Part shown: positions 16,732 to 25,634 of the stretch, in pieces
Position numbering within the stretch: the stretch's first letter is position 1
How the letters are laid out: each line of letters begins with the position of its first letter
Assembly (NCBI GenBank): GCA_003221615.1
Contig: QHSQ01000123.1
Span: 1-34,874, forward strand
Length of the DNA stretch: 34,874 bases
Direction of reading: 5' to 3'
DNA from: Candidatus Rokuibacteriota bacterium
Lineage (GTDB): Bacteria; Methylomirabilota; Methylomirabilia; Rokubacteriales; CSP1-6
Position numbers and translations under genes: made by a program
Notes under the pieces: model-generated
What the model was told of the DNA's origin: nothing
Database searches by the model: none
The model's input: the letters and a program-made list of their open reading frames with translations, nothing else

Positions 16732-18717
16732 TCAGAGCGACGCGATCAGACGGGCGAGATCCGGATACTCGGGCCGGACCTCCGCGACGTCCTCCTTGAG
16801 GAGCCTGAGCGCCTCGGGGACGTGCTTCAGAAAATACTTCTTACCCTTCACCTCGGACAGAAAACCGTAAGCGCCCAGCGCCTGCATGTGACGCTGGAGC
16901 CGGCAGGCGACGAGGCTGTCCAGGAAAGACTTCTCGTCGAACTCGCGCAGCCGATCGGCCTTCATCTGGTCGAGGTAGTAGGCGAGGAGCCGCTCGCGCA
17001 TCCTGTCGTCGAGCCGATGGTAAGGGTCCCAGAGCAGCGACGCGATATCGTAGGCCGGCGGCGCCATCCGAGCCCCTTGATAGTCGATGATCCGAGGCCC
17101 GCCGGCGTGGACCATGATGTTCTGGCACTGGAAGTCGCGGTGAATGACGACCTTCGGGCTCGCGTACACTCCTTGCGCGAGCCGATGGAGGCCCTCGTCG
17201 AGGGCCGGCCTGTTCTCGACCGCGAGCTTGCGAAGCCCGGTGACGAACCGGTCGAGGAAGTACGTCGTCTCCCACCGGAGATAGTCGTAGTCGAAGATCC
17301 GCGCTTCCAGGAGCGGGCACTCGTTGACGTGAGCGGTGGCCGTCGTGTGGAGCGTCACCAGGCTCCGCAGGACGTCGCGATACATGCTCTCCACGCTCTC
17401 ATGATCGCGCGGGAGCTTCAGATACGAGTAGAGCGACGTGTCGCCCAGATCCTCGAACAGGGCACGCTTGTCGGCGTTGTCCACCGTCAGAAGCGCGGGC
17501 ACCGGGACGGTGTGCTGCGCGAAGAATCGAGTGTAGGCGAGATGCCGCTCGAAGTCAGGATCTTCCGGGCGACACTCCATGAGCACCGCCGTCCAGCCGT
17601 CGCTCCGCACGCGGTAGTACCGTCGGTCCGAGCCGCCGAGCCCGACGAGGATCGCCTCGGACCACACGGGGGAATTCGCGTCCGCCGTCGCGCCCCGTCC
17701 GGCGGCCGACCGGGTCCTGAAGTGCCGCGCGAAGAGCGGATCGCCCAGCGAGACCCGCTTCTTCTCGGCGGCGTGGAGCGACGGCTGCATGTCGGACTCG
17801 GCGAGCGAGATCACGTAATCGGGTCCGACGATCGTGTTCTCGTGCTCGCCTGACGTGTCGGCGCCCGGCATCAGGATGCAATTCCGGACGCGGGCCCCGT
17901 CGCGGATCTGGCTGCCGGATTCGAGGACGATGTAGCCGTCGATCTCGACCTTGCCGCAGCGGGCCCCGGGGCCCAGGTAGACCGTCTCACCGCTCTCTCG
18001 AAGCGCGTCGAGCACGCCCCGCGCGTACGTGGCCGGATCGCCCACGTCGTTCCAGTAGGCGCCCGTGAAGTCCATCGCCCGGACCTTGAAGCCGGCCTTG
18101 GACGCGGCGACCCACGCGACGGTGGCGTGGGAGACGCCCTCGGGCAGGAACCTGAGGATCTCCGGCGAATACACGGCGATGCCGGTGTAGGCGACCTTGT
18201 CGGCGATGTGGGTCGGGTCGGGTCGCGACGCGCCCGGATTCTCGACGTCCAGCACCTGACCCTGCTTGTCGACGACCACGTTGCCGAGGTGCGGCAGTCG
18301 GTGGGTCACGAGCGTCGCGGTGTTCCCAGACGAAAGATGCTCCTCGACGAGGCGCGCGAAATCGATGTCGAGGAGGATGTCCGAGTTGTGCACGATGAAC
18401 GGCCGCCGCGAGAGGAGCGACTCGGCGTTCTTGAGCGCGCCGCCGGTGCCGAGGATCGGGTCCTCGGGGAAGAAGACGATCCGCTCGCTCCAGGGCGACC
18501 CCGCGGCCCACGCGCGTAAGAGCTCGGCCTTCCAGTGCAGGTTGATGGCGATCTGGCCGTCGCATACCCGGGCGAGCCTGTTCAGGATCCGCTCGATGAT
18601 CGGCATGCCGAGGATCGGCAGGAGCGGCTTGGGCAGATGGCTCGTGACGGGTCTGAGCCGCTCGCCGAACCCTGCCGCGGGAAGGAAGACATCGAGGGGG
18701 TACTGACGCATCCTCAC
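16732..18717 (-). CDS. Fused MurU-like nucleotidyltransferase and AmgK-like sugar kinase
   Basis: 661 residues in three parts. Residues 8-240 form a sugar-1-phosphate nucleotidyltransferase: AAGFGERLRPVTSHLPKPL carries the GxGxRxxP...PK signature with Lys30, and HNSDILLDIDF is the metal-Asp strand. Residues about 240-300 look like a short hexapeptide left-handed helix (YLGPGARCGKVEIDGYIVL). Residues about 345-661 form an aminoglycoside-phosphotransferase-type kinase with HRDFQCQN (His526, Asp528, Asn533) and IIDYQG (Asp545). RYYRV, LFEDLGDTSLYSYL and RLQRHMQALGAYGFL resemble AmgK. In Pseudomonas, AmgK phosphorylates MurNAc/GlcNAc at the anomeric carbon and MurU makes UDP-MurNAc, bypassing de novo synthesis and fosfomycin inhibition. 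Here the two would be one polypeptide. GTG start at 18717 or ATG at 18711. A different sugar specificity is possible. Confidence 0.85.
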   Translation of the reverse strand: MRMRQYPLDVFLPAAGFGERLRPVTSHLPKPLLPILGMPIIERILNRLARVCDGQIAINLHWKAELLRAWAAGSPWSERIVFFPEDPILGTGGALKNAESLLSRRPFIVHNSDILLDIDFARLVEEHLSSGNTATLVTHRLPHLGNVVVDKQGQVLDVENPGASRPDPTHIADKVAYTGIAVYSPEILRFLPEGVSHATVAWVAASKAGFKVRAMDFTGAYWNDVGDPATYARGVLDALRESGETVYLGPGARCGKVEIDGYIVLESGSQIRDGARVRNCILMPGADTSGEHENTIVGPDYVISLAESDMQPSLHAAEKKRVSLGDPLFARHFRTRSAAGRGATADANSPVWSEAILVGLGGSDRRYYRVRSDGWTAVLMECRPEDPDFERHLAYTRFFAQHTVPVPALLTVDNADKRALFEDLGDTSLYSYLKLPRDHESVESMYRDVLRSLVTLHTTATAHVNECPLLEARIFDYDYLRWETTYFLDRFVTGLRKLAVENRPALDEGLHRLAQGVYASPKVVIHRDFQCQNIMVHAGGPRIIDYQGARMAPPAYDIASLLWDPYHRLDDRMRERLLAYYLDQMKADRLREFDEKSFLDSLVACRLQRHMQALGAYGFLSEVKGKKYFLKHVPEALRLLKEDVAEVRPEYPDLARLIASL

Positions 18718-18778
18718 GAGCTTATCGCCCGCCGACGCTCAAAGCACCATGAAACCGGACGTGTCGCGACGCGGCGCA

Positions 18779-18810
18779 GCGAGGGCCTCTCGACCGTAGA
18801 CGGCCCTCGC
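18779..18810 (-). terminator. Hairpin terminator candidate of the trxA-trpEG-thiL-dlh operon
   Basis: GCGAGGGCC (18779-18787) and GGCCCTCGC (18802-18810) form a perfect 9-bp stem around a 14-nt loop, starting 20 nt beyond the stop codon of the dienelactone hydrolase gene on the minus strand. There is no clear T-run after it, so it may depend on Rho or only protect the 3' end. Confidence 0.5.
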
Positions 18811-18829
18811 TGGCGCCGGCGCGGAGCGG

Positions 18830-19504
18830 CTACTTCACGTTGGCTCGGAAGAACCCCAGGGTGCGGGTCCAGGCGTCGGCCGCGGCGGGCTTGTTGTAGA
18901 CGTCCGCACGGTCGTCGTTGAAGAATCCGTGGTCCACGCCCGGGTAGATGCGGAACTCGGACTGCTTGCCGGCCTTCTTGATCGCGGCGTCGGTGTCCTT
19001 CGCGACCTGGGGCGTCACGAAGCCGTCCTTTTCCGCGAACAGGCCGAGCACGGGGCCCGAGAGCTTCGTGTAGTCGGGCTTCACGTTCGGATGGATGCCG
19101 TAGAAGTTGACGCACGCGGAGACCGAGGGGTTGATCGTGGCCGCGTAGAGGGCCAGCTGACCGCCCATGCAGAAGCCCACGGCGCCGATCTTCTTCGTCG
19201 ATGATTGACTCAGGAGGTATGTCGCCGCGCCTCGCAGGTCTCGCTCGGCCTGCGAGATGTTGAGCGCCATGAAGAGCTTGCCCGCGCCGTCGGGCTCGCT
19301 GGCCGTCTTGCCGTGGTACATGTCGGGTGCCAGCGCCGTGAAGCCCTCGGCGGCGAACCGGTCGCACACGCTCTTGATGTGGCCGACGAGGCCCCACCAC
19401 TCCTGGAGCACCAGCACACCCGGCCCTTTGCCGGAGGCGGGAGTCGCCAGGTACCCGGCGGTCTTGCTCCCGTTCGACGCGAACTCGACCATTGTTCCAG
19501 CCAT
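18830..19504 (-). CDS. Dienelactone hydrolase family protein
   Basis: 224-residue alpha/beta hydrolase of the dienelactone hydrolase (DLH) family, probably cytosolic. The Cys-nucleophile elbow GFCMGG (Cys112), Asp160 in EKDGFV and His192 in VDHGFF form the expected triad. QEWWGLVGHIKSVCDRFAAEGF is the typical N-terminal motif. ATG at 19504 is chosen because AAGGAGGG lies 7-8 nt upstream. DLH proper hydrolyses dienelactone in chlorocatechol breakdown, but most members have unknown substrates and no aromatic-degradation genes are here. It is the last gene of a minus-strand operon, 13 nt after the second CNNM gene. Confidence 0.9.
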   Translation of the reverse strand: MAGTMVEFASNGSKTAGYLATPASGKGPGVLVLQEWWGLVGHIKSVCDRFAAEGFTALAPDMYHGKTASEPDGAGKLFMALNISQAERDLRGAATYLLSQSSTKKIGAVGFCMGGQLALYAATINPSVSACVNFYGIHPNVKPDYTKLSGPVLGLFAEKDGFVTPQVAKDTDAAIKKAGKQSEFRIYPGVDHGFFNDDRADVYNKPAAADAWTRTLGFFRANVK

Positions 19505-19517
19505 GCTCGAACCCTCC

Positions 19518-20765
19518 TTACGTTGACATGTTGATGCCGGCGATCGGCACGATCTTGACCGAGACGACACGCCGGGCGTCTGACTCGAGGACGGTGATCG
19601 AATAGCCCGCGATCTGGAACTCCTCGCCGGCCCGAGGGATCCGATGCAGGGTCGCGAGCACGAGCCCCGCGACGGTCTCGTAGTCGCGCTTGGGGAGACT
19701 CCAGTCGAGCGACTCGTTCAGCTCGTCGATGTTCGCGCGCGCGGCGACCCGGTAGCTGCCGTCGGGGAGGCGCTCGGCCGGCGCGGCGGCCCGGTCGTGC
19801 TCGTCGTGGATGTCGCCCACGATCTGCTCGAGGATGTCCTCGAGCGTCACGACGCCGGTCGCCCCGCCGTACTCGTCGACGACGACGGCCATGTGAGTGC
19901 GGTTGCGCTGCATCTCGCGGAGCAGGTCGTCGATGCGCTTGGTTTCGGGGACATAGTAGGGTGGGCGCTTGAGCTCGTCCAGGGTCCGCACCGCGGCGCC
20001 GCGGCTCAGGATGTCCTTGGCCCCGACCACACCCACCACGTTGGTCTCGCGCTGGCGGTAGATCGGCACGCGCGAGAATCCGCGCTCCAGGATGAACGCG
20101 ACGGCCTCGCGCGGCGTCGAGGACTCCGGGAGCATGGCGACTTCGACCAGCGGCACCATGACCTCGCGCACGGTCGTGTCGCCCAGATCGAAGATCTTGT
20201 CGATCAGCTGGGCCTCGATCGTCGTCACGTCGGCCTCGCCGGGCTCGAGCTGGAGCAGCGCCTTGAGCTCCTCGCGCGAGACGAAGGCGCGCAGGTCGCC
20301 CTGACGGGCTCCGAACGTGCGCAAGATCGCGCCCACGACGAAGTTCGCGAACGACACGAACGGCACCAGCAGGACGGCCGCCCAGATCAGCGGCCGGTAG
20401 AGCCTGAGGATCAGGCTGGTCGCCCACTCCCGTGAGATCGCCTTCGGAATGATCTCGCCGAGGACCAGCATCACCGGCGTGAGCAGGATCGTCACCACGA
20501 TCGGCGCCATCCCGCCGAGCACCGGCAGGAGGGTCCACGTCAGCGCCGAGGCGGCCACGATGTGCGAGATCGTCACGCCGATCATCGCGGTCGACAGGAC
20601 ACGCTCGGGCTGGCGGAACGCCTCGAGGTAGCTTTGCGCGACGCCGCTGCCTTCCTCGGCGAGGTGCCTGAGCCGGAGGCGATTGGCGGCGATGAATGCC
20701 ATCTCGGCCGCCGAGAAGAACATCGTCAGGACCAGACAGAGGACGGCCAGCCAGATCAGGCTCAC
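19518..20765 (-). CDS. CNNM/CorC-HlyC family transporter-like protein (second copy)
   Basis: 415-residue membrane protein: CNNM/DUF21 transmembrane domain (about residues 1-180, beginning [24 protein letters not shown] and including [14 protein letters not shown]), a CBS pair (about 205-330, with [15 protein letters not shown] and [28 protein letters not shown]) and a C-terminal CorC/HlyC domain (about 340-410). Characterised relatives export or regulate Mg2+/Co2+ or other cations; 'hemolysin' names are historical. GTG start at 20765 overlaps the upstream paralogue by 4 nt. A longer in-frame extension is rejected because it would read through that gene. Confidence 0.92.
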   Translation of the reverse strand: MSLIWLAVLCLVLTMFFSAAEMAFIAANRLRLRHLAEEGSGVAQSYLEAFRQPERVLSTAMIGVTISHIVAASALTWTLLPVLGGMAPIVVTILLTPVMLVLGEIIPKAISREWATSLILRLYRPLIWAAVLLVPFVSFANFVVGAILRTFGARQGDLRAFVSREELKALLQLEPGEADVTTIEAQLIDKIFDLGDTTVREVMVPLVEVAMLPESSTPREAVAFILERGFSRVPIYRQRETNVVGVVGAKDILSRGAAVRTLDELKRPPYYVPETKRIDDLLREMQRNRTHMAVVVDEYGGATGVVTLEDILEQIVGDIHDEHDRAAAPAERLPDGSYRVAARANIDELNESLDWSLPKRDYETVAGLVLATLHRIPRAGEEFQIAGYSITVLESDARRVVSVKIVPIAGINMST

Positions 20766-22039
20766 GCGGCGGCCTCTTTCGCCGGTTTCTTCAGCGCCAC
20801 CAGGACCTCCACGATCCGCGTCCGCTCCACCTTCTCCACCGTCAGCTGGAGCTCGGCCGTCTCGGCGCGCTCGGCCCGGCGCGGGACGCGCCCGAACAGG
20901 TCGAGGACCCAACCACCGACCGTGTCGTAGCCTTCGTTCGAGATCTTGAGGCCGGTCGCGGCGTTCAGCTGCTCGATCGGCAGCTTGCCGGCTACCCGAT
21001 AGGTCGTGGCGTCGACGCGCTGGATCAGCCGCTCCGGCTCGTCGTACTCGTCGGCGATCTCTCCGACGAGCTCCTCGAGCAGGTCCTCGAGGGTGACGAG
21101 GCCGGCGGTGCCGCCGTACTCGTCCACCACGATCGCCATCTGGACCCGTTTGGCCTGGAACTCCTGCAGGAGCGCGTCGGCGCGCTTCGATTCCGGCACG
21201 AAGTACGGCGGGTGCAGGTGGGCGCGCAGGTCGAAATCGGGAGGCAGGCCTTCCATGAAGGGCAGCAAATCCTTCGCGTAGAGGATGCCCACGATGACGT
21301 CGATCGAGCCCTCGTACACGGGCACGCGCGAGTGCAGATGCTCACGCAGCGCTGGCAGGATCTCCGCCGTTGGCGTCTCGACGTCGAGGCACACCATGTC
21401 CGTGCGCGGCACCATGACCGACCGGACCTGGGTGTCCTCGAGCTCGAACACCTTGTGGATCATCTCGCGCTCCTCGCGCTCGACGACGCCCTCGCTGGCG
21501 CCCACGTCGACGAGGGTCCGCAGCTCCTCCTCGCTGAGCATCGCCTGCTCCATCCGACCGCGACTGACGATCCGGACCATCAACGCGGTCAAGCCGGCCA
21601 GCGCGGCACGCGCCGGCGCCAGGACCACCCCGAGCCAGGCCACCGGCCGGCCCGCGACGGCCAGGAACCGCTCCGGGTACGTGACCGCCAGGGTCATCGG
21701 CAGGACCTCACCGAAGGTGGTGAGGACGAAGACCAGCACGACGATCTCGACGAACACGCCCACGGTCGGACCGAAGACACTGTCGGCGATCATCGTCGCG
21801 ATCGCCGCAGCCCCGATGTTGATCACGGTGATCCCGACGAGCAAGGTCACCAGCAGCTCGTGCGGCCGCTCGATGAGCGTCTTCGGCGCGCCCTCGGGCT
21901 CCGCGTCGTCCTTCGCGGCGACGTGTCGCAGCCTGGCGCGGCCGAGCGAGAAGTAGGCCGCCTCGGCGCCCGTCAGAATCGCCGAGCAGATGATCAGCGC
22001 GAACAGCACGATCAGCTTCCAGCCGATGCCTTCAGGCAC
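20762..22039 (-). CDS. CNNM/CorC-HlyC family transporter-like protein (first copy)
   Basis: 425-residue paralogue of the next gene with the same architecture: DUF21 membrane domain (LFALIICSAILTGAEAAYFSLGRARLRH; TTFGEVLPMTLAVTYPERFL), CBS pair (VRSVMVPRTDMVCL; MAIVVDEYGGTAGLVTLEDLLEELVGEI) and CorC/HlyC tail. The two copies are clearly diverged in sequence, notably at the PK of the membrane motif (EIIPKA against EVLPMT). Tandem CNNM pairs are common in bacteria and may form hetero-assemblies (inference). GTG start at 22039 overlaps the thiL stop by 8 nt. Confidence 0.92.
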   Translation of the reverse strand: MPEGIGWKLIVLFALIICSAILTGAEAAYFSLGRARLRHVAAKDDAEPEGAPKTLIERPHELLVTLLVGITVINIGAAAIATMIADSVFGPTVGVFVEIVVLVFVLTTFGEVLPMTLAVTYPERFLAVAGRPVAWLGVVLAPARAALAGLTALMVRIVSRGRMEQAMLSEEELRTLVDVGASEGVVEREEREMIHKVFELEDTQVRSVMVPRTDMVCLDVETPTAEILPALREHLHSRVPVYEGSIDVIVGILYAKDLLPFMEGLPPDFDLRAHLHPPYFVPESKRADALLQEFQAKRVQMAIVVDEYGGTAGLVTLEDLLEELVGEIADEYDEPERLIQRVDATTYRVAGKLPIEQLNAATGLKISNEGYDTVGGWVLDLFGRVPRRAERAETAELQLTVEKVERTRIVEVLVALKKPAKEAAA

Positions 22040-23060
22040 GCGCGCGCCCCGTCACGAAGTGCTCGAACCCCGGTCGGACGGATATGGCCTCGCCGCAGGC
22101 GTCGAGGTATCGGATCCCCTCGCCGGCTTGCGTCATCTCTCCCACCGCCGTCAGCTTCGTTCCCGTCGCGCGTGCGAGGCCGCCGGCCAGTCGATCGAAC
22201 GCCTCGGGCGAGCAGGTGAGCAGGAGCTCGTAGTCTTCTCCACCTCCCGTGGCCCAGTGAAGCGTGTCGCGACCGAGCGCCCCTGCGACGACCTGGACCG
22301 AGGCCTCGACCGGCATCCGCCCGACATCGACCCGCGCGCCGACGCCGCTCTCCTCGCAGAGATGCCCGAGGTCGGTCGCGAGGCCGTCGGAAAGATCGAT
22401 CATCGAGGTCACGCCGCCCGCCTCGGAGAGCCACTGCCCCTCGCGCGTTCGCGGACGTGGCCGCAGGTGGGCCGCCGTCACGTCGGCGCGCGCGTCACCG
22501 GGGACACCCGCTGGCGCGGCCGTGGCTTCCAGGAGCGCGAGGCCGGCCGCGGAGCGTCCAAGGGATCCCGTGACGGCGATCGTGTCCCCTGGGCGTGCTG
22601 TAGATCTGAGGAGCGGCGCACGGACGGCTTCACCGAGTAAGGTCACGTTGACGATCCAGCCCACGGGGGACGCCGCCGTATCCCCGCCGACGATCGTCAC
22701 ATCCTGCTCCGTGGCGAGGGCCTGAACGCCCGCATAGAAGGCCTCGGCCTCGTCGATGGCGACGGTCTCGGGGCAGGCCAGCGCGATCAACCCCCACCGG
22801 GGCCGGCCGCCCATCGCGGCGATGTCGGAGACGTTCACGGCGAGCGCCTTCCAGCCGATATCCGTCGGCGTCGCCCAGCGGCGGCGAAAGTGCACGTCCT
22901 CGATGAGCAGATCGGTCGTCGCCAGGAGCACGCTTCCCGCGGTCGGCTCCAGCACCGCGCAGTCGTCACCGATTCCGACTCGGACCGCCGGCGCCCGCCG
23001 GACCGCCCGCCGGATGATCTCGATCAGGCGTCGCTCGGTCGTCGCTCCCCGTTCATTCAT
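22032..23060 (-). CDS. thiL: Thiamine-monophosphate kinase
   Basis: 342-residue ThiL, ATP-dependent phosphorylation of thiamine monophosphate to thiamine diphosphate. [10 protein letters not shown] at about residues 28-37, [38 protein letters not shown] and the C-terminal [20 protein letters not shown] and GGGEDYELL are the metal- and substrate-binding motifs of the PurM-like fold. ATG at 23060 overlaps the trpG stop by 4 nt. No other thiamine genes are near. Confidence 0.95.
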   Translation of the reverse strand: MNERGATTERRLIEIIRRAVRRAPAVRVGIGDDCAVLEPTAGSVLLATTDLLIEDVHFRRRWATPTDIGWKALAVNVSDIAAMGGRPRWGLIALACPETVAIDEAEAFYAGVQALATEQDVTIVGGDTAASPVGWIVNVTLLGEAVRAPLLRSTARPGDTIAVTGSLGRSAAGLALLEATAAPAGVPGDARADVTAAHLRPRPRTREGQWLSEAGGVTSMIDLSDGLATDLGHLCEESGVGARVDVGRMPVEASVQVVAGALGRDTLHWATGGGEDYELLLTCSPEAFDRLAGGLARATGTKLTAVGEMTQAGEGIRYLDACGEAISVRPGFEHFVTGRARA

Positions 23061-23620
23061 CCGGACAGGAAATTCCTGAGGAGCTGCTTTCCCTCGACCG
23101 TCAGGATCGACTCGGGATGGAATTGGACGCCCTCGACCGGATCACGACGATGGCGAAGGCCCATGATCTCGCCGTCCTCGGTCCAGGCCGTGACCTCGAG
23201 CGAGTCAGGCACCGTCTCGCGCACGACCGCGAGCGAGTGATAGCGGGTGGCGACGAAGGGGTTGCCGAGCCCGGCGAAGACCCCCCGGCCGTCGTGACGG
23301 ATCGCCGAGGTCTTGCCGTGCATCTGCGTCTTCGCGCGCGCGACCGTGGCGCCGTACGCCTGGCCGATCGACTGGTGACCGAGGCAGACGCCGAGGATCG
23401 GCGTCGTGGGGCCGAGCCGCCGGATCACGTCGAGCGAGACGCCAGCCTGGTCGGGATTGCCGGGGCCGGGCGAGATCACTACCCGCTCGGGCTTGAGCGC
23501 GCTGATCGCGTCGCAGGTCATCGCGTCGTTGCGCACGACCTCGAGCGTCGCGCCCAGCTCGCCCAGGTACTGGACGAGGTTATAGGTGAAGGAATCGTAG
23601 TTGTCGATGACCAGGATCAT
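23057..23620 (-). CDS. trpG: Anthranilate/aminodeoxychorismate synthase glutamine amidotransferase
   Basis: 187-residue class I glutamine amidotransferase supplying ammonia to TrpE (and possibly PabB, as in organisms with a shared subunit). [22 protein letters not shown] is the usual N-terminus, VISPGPGNP the oxyanion region, GVCLGHQ holds Cys79, and QFHPES provides His168 and Glu170. The ATG at 23620 overlaps the trpE stop by 4 nt; an in-frame extension upstream lies within trpE and is rejected. Confidence 0.95.
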   Translation of the reverse strand: MILVIDNYDSFTYNLVQYLGELGATLEVVRNDAMTCDAISALKPERVVISPGPGNPDQAGVSLDVIRRLGPTTPILGVCLGHQSIGQAYGATVARAKTQMHGKTSAIRHDGRGVFAGLGNPFVATRYHSLAVVRETVPDSLEVTAWTEDGEIMGLRHRRDPVEGVQFHPESILTVEGKQLLRNFLSG

Positions 23621-25062
23621 CGTTCCGTCCCCGCGGCGAGCCGCAGCGCCAGGATCATACCGCGCGCCTTGGAGCAGGTCTCGAGCCATTCGGTCTTCGG
23701 ATCCGAGTCGGCGACGATGCCGGCGCCCACCTGCACCGAGGCGCGTCGGCCGTGGCAGACGATCGTGCGGATCGTGATGCAGGAGTCGAGGTTTCCCGAG
23801 TAGGACACGTAACCGACGGCGCCCCCGTACGGACCGCGCTGGGTGGGCTCGAGCTCGTCGATGATCTCCATCGCGCGGATCTTCGGCGCGCCGCTCAGGG
23901 TGCCGGCCGGGAACGACGCCTGAAGCACGTCGAGCGCGTCGCGTCCGGACTTGAGCTTGCCGGTCACGTGGCTCACCAGGTGCATCACGTGCGAGTAGCG
24001 CTCGATCTCCATGAACTCGGTCACCTTGACCGAGCCAAGCTCGGACACGCGCCCGACGTCGTTGCGCCCGAGATCGACGAGCATCACGTGCTCCGCGCGC
24101 TCCTTGGGGTCGTTCTTGAGTCGCTCCTCGATCTCACGGTCCTCGGCCTCGGTCACGCCGCGCGGATGCGTCCCGGCGATCGGCCTGAGATCGACTCGAT
24201 CGCCCTCTACCCGCACGAGCACTTCGGGGGACGAGCCGACGATGGACATCGCCCCGAGTCGGAGGAAGAAGAGGTACGGAGACGGATTGATCGTCCGGAG
24301 CGCGCGATAGACCGTGAACGGGTCTGCGGTCAGGCGACAGTCGAGCCGGCGCGACAGGACGATCTGATAGGCATCGCCGGCGGCGATGAACTCCTTCGCC
24401 TTGTGCACGGCGTCGACGAACTGCGCCTCGTTCATGGTCGAGGTGAACCCCGCCTCGCCCTCCGCGAGGAGCGGCGCGGCGGCCGGCAGCGAGAACGTGG
24501 CGGGCGCCCGCGCCGGACGCGACAGCTTGGCGAGCGTCATCCCGATGCGGACGGCGGCCCGGTCGTAGGCGCGGTCCAGCGCGGCCGGGTCGTGCCGCTC
24601 GATGACCGCATTGGCGATGACGAGCAGCCGGTGACGGAGATTGTCGAACACGAGCAAGGTATCGGTGAACAGGAACACTGCGTCGGGCAGCCCGAGGTCG
24701 TCCTCGGTCGTGCGCGGCAGGCGCTCCATGTGGTGGACCATGTCGTACGCGAGGAAGCCGACGGCGCCGCCCTGGAATCTGGGAAGCCCCGGCACCGGCA
24801 CGGGCTGGAACTGCTTGAGGAGGTCTCGGACGGCGACGAGCGGGTTGCCCTCGGGCAGTCGCTCGGTCCGGCCCTCGCGGCTGAGCGTGAGCCGCCCGTT
24901 CTTCGCCGTCAGGACCATGAGCGGCTCCGCGCCTAGGAACGAGTAGCGCGCCCACACCTCGCCGCCCTCGACGGATTCGAGCAAGAACGAGTACGGACCG
25001 GGACGCAGGCGCAGGTAGGCCGAAAGCGGCGTGTCGAGATCGGCCGGAAGCTCGGCGAACAC
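23617..25062 (-). CDS. trpE: Anthranilate synthase component I
   Basis: At least 481 residues; converts chorismate plus ammonia to anthranilate, the first tryptophan step. [10 protein letters not shown] contains the LLES motif tied to tryptophan feedback inhibition. The catalytic domain has [62 protein letters not shown] and [10 protein letters not shown]. The first canonical start is GTG at 25062, but the preceding in-frame codons back to 25149 encode a conserved-looking TrpE N-terminus ([18 protein letters not shown]) without any ATG, GTG or TTG. The real start may be the ATC at 25149, an ATA at 25134, or the sequence may contain an error. Only 108 nt separate the GTG from the trxA stop. 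Confidence 0.93.
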   Translation of the reverse strand: MFAELPADLDTPLSAYLRLRPGPYSFLLESVEGGEVWARYSFLGAEPLMVLTAKNGRLTLSREGRTERLPEGNPLVAVRDLLKQFQPVPVPGLPRFQGGAVGFLAYDMVHHMERLPRTTEDDLGLPDAVFLFTDTLLVFDNLRHRLLVIANAVIERHDPAALDRAYDRAAVRIGMTLAKLSRPARAPATFSLPAAAPLLAEGEAGFTSTMNEAQFVDAVHKAKEFIAAGDAYQIVLSRRLDCRLTADPFTVYRALRTINPSPYLFFLRLGAMSIVGSSPEVLVRVEGDRVDLRPIAGTHPRGVTEAEDREIEERLKNDPKERAEHVMLVDLGRNDVGRVSELGSVKVTEFMEIERYSHVMHLVSHVTGKLKSGRDALDVLQASFPAGTLSGAPKIRAMEIIDELEPTQRGPYGGAVGYVSYSGNLDSCITIRTIVCHGRRASVQVGAGIVADSDPKTEWLETCSKARGMILALRLAAGTER

Positions 25063-25170
25063 CGGGACAAGGTTGCCCTGTGCCGCGAGAGCTCGGAACT
25101 CGTCCCGGCTCGGAGAAAGTGACGGGATGCCTATGCCGGCGGTACTGATGCAGACCCCGTCGGGGGCGCG

Positions 25171-25500
25171 CTAAGCGAGAGCGTCCAGCTTTGCTTGAAG
25201 CTTGGCCTTGGGAACCGCGCCGATCACCTGGTCGGAGACCTTGCCCTGCTTCACGAACAGGATCGTCGGAATCGAGCGGATCCCGTATCGCGCGGCGAGC
25301 CCCGGGTTCTCGTCGACGTTGACCTTCGCGAGCGTCACCTTGCCCGCGGACTCTCTCGCGAGATCCTCCAGAACGGGCGCGATGGCGCGGCACGGGCCAC
25401 ACCATTCAGCCCAGAAGTCCACCATCATGAGCCCGGTTTCGCGGCCGATCGCCGCATCGAAATTCTCTTCGGTCAGGTGGACGGTCTCGGGGTTGGCCAT
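25171..25500 (-). CDS. trxA: Thioredoxin
   Basis: 109-residue cytosolic thiol-disulfide reductant. The active site WAEWCGPC has Cys34 and Cys37, and the cis-proline is in RSIPTILFVKQGK. ATG at 25500 is chosen over an upstream ATG at 25527 because GAGGAG lies 8 nt before it and the family length then fits. First gene of the minus-strand operon; trpE follows in the same reading frame after the stop. Confidence 0.95.
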   Translation of the reverse strand: MANPETVHLTEENFDAAIGRETGLMMVDFWAEWCGPCRAIAPVLEDLARESAGKVTLAKVNVDENPGLAARYGIRSIPTILFVKQGKVSDQVIGAVPKAKLQAKLDALA

Positions 25501-25634
25501 GTGGCGGTCTCCTCGGTAAAAAGTCAACGTCTACGCTAACATGGCCGCCCCTCCCGCGCAAGCCAGGCGATACCGGAAACCTTTATATAGCTTGTCAGTT
25601 TGACACCTCGATCATGCTAGAGTCGATCTAGGCC
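25501..25634. promoter_or_regulatory. Divergent trxA / response-regulator promoter region with inverted repeat
   Basis: 134-nt spacer between divergent genes. It contains an AT-rich island CTTTATATAG (25581-25590), the best -10-like element visible on either strand. Next to it lies a perfect inverted repeat TGTCA-GTT-TGACA (25593-25605), a plausible operator. AACTGACA, read on the minus strand from it, recurs upstream of the FIST gene. Convincing full -35/-10 pairs could not be assigned by eye. Confidence 0.45.

Noticed and set aside
15351..18717. P450 plus nucleotidyltransferase as a natural-product cluster
   Set aside because: The genes converge, there is no scaffold enzyme or redox partner, and the second gene fits murein sugar recycling better.
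23057..25062. Reading trpE-trpG as pabB-pabA (folate synthesis)
   Set aside because: The LLES motif and overall TrpE pattern favour anthranilate synthase; the amidotransferase may still serve both pathways.
25600..25623. TTGACA as a sigma-70 -35 box for the response regulator
   Set aside because: No acceptable -10 hexamer at 16-18 nt spacing; the sequence is better explained as half of the TGTCA-GTT-TGACA inverted repeat.
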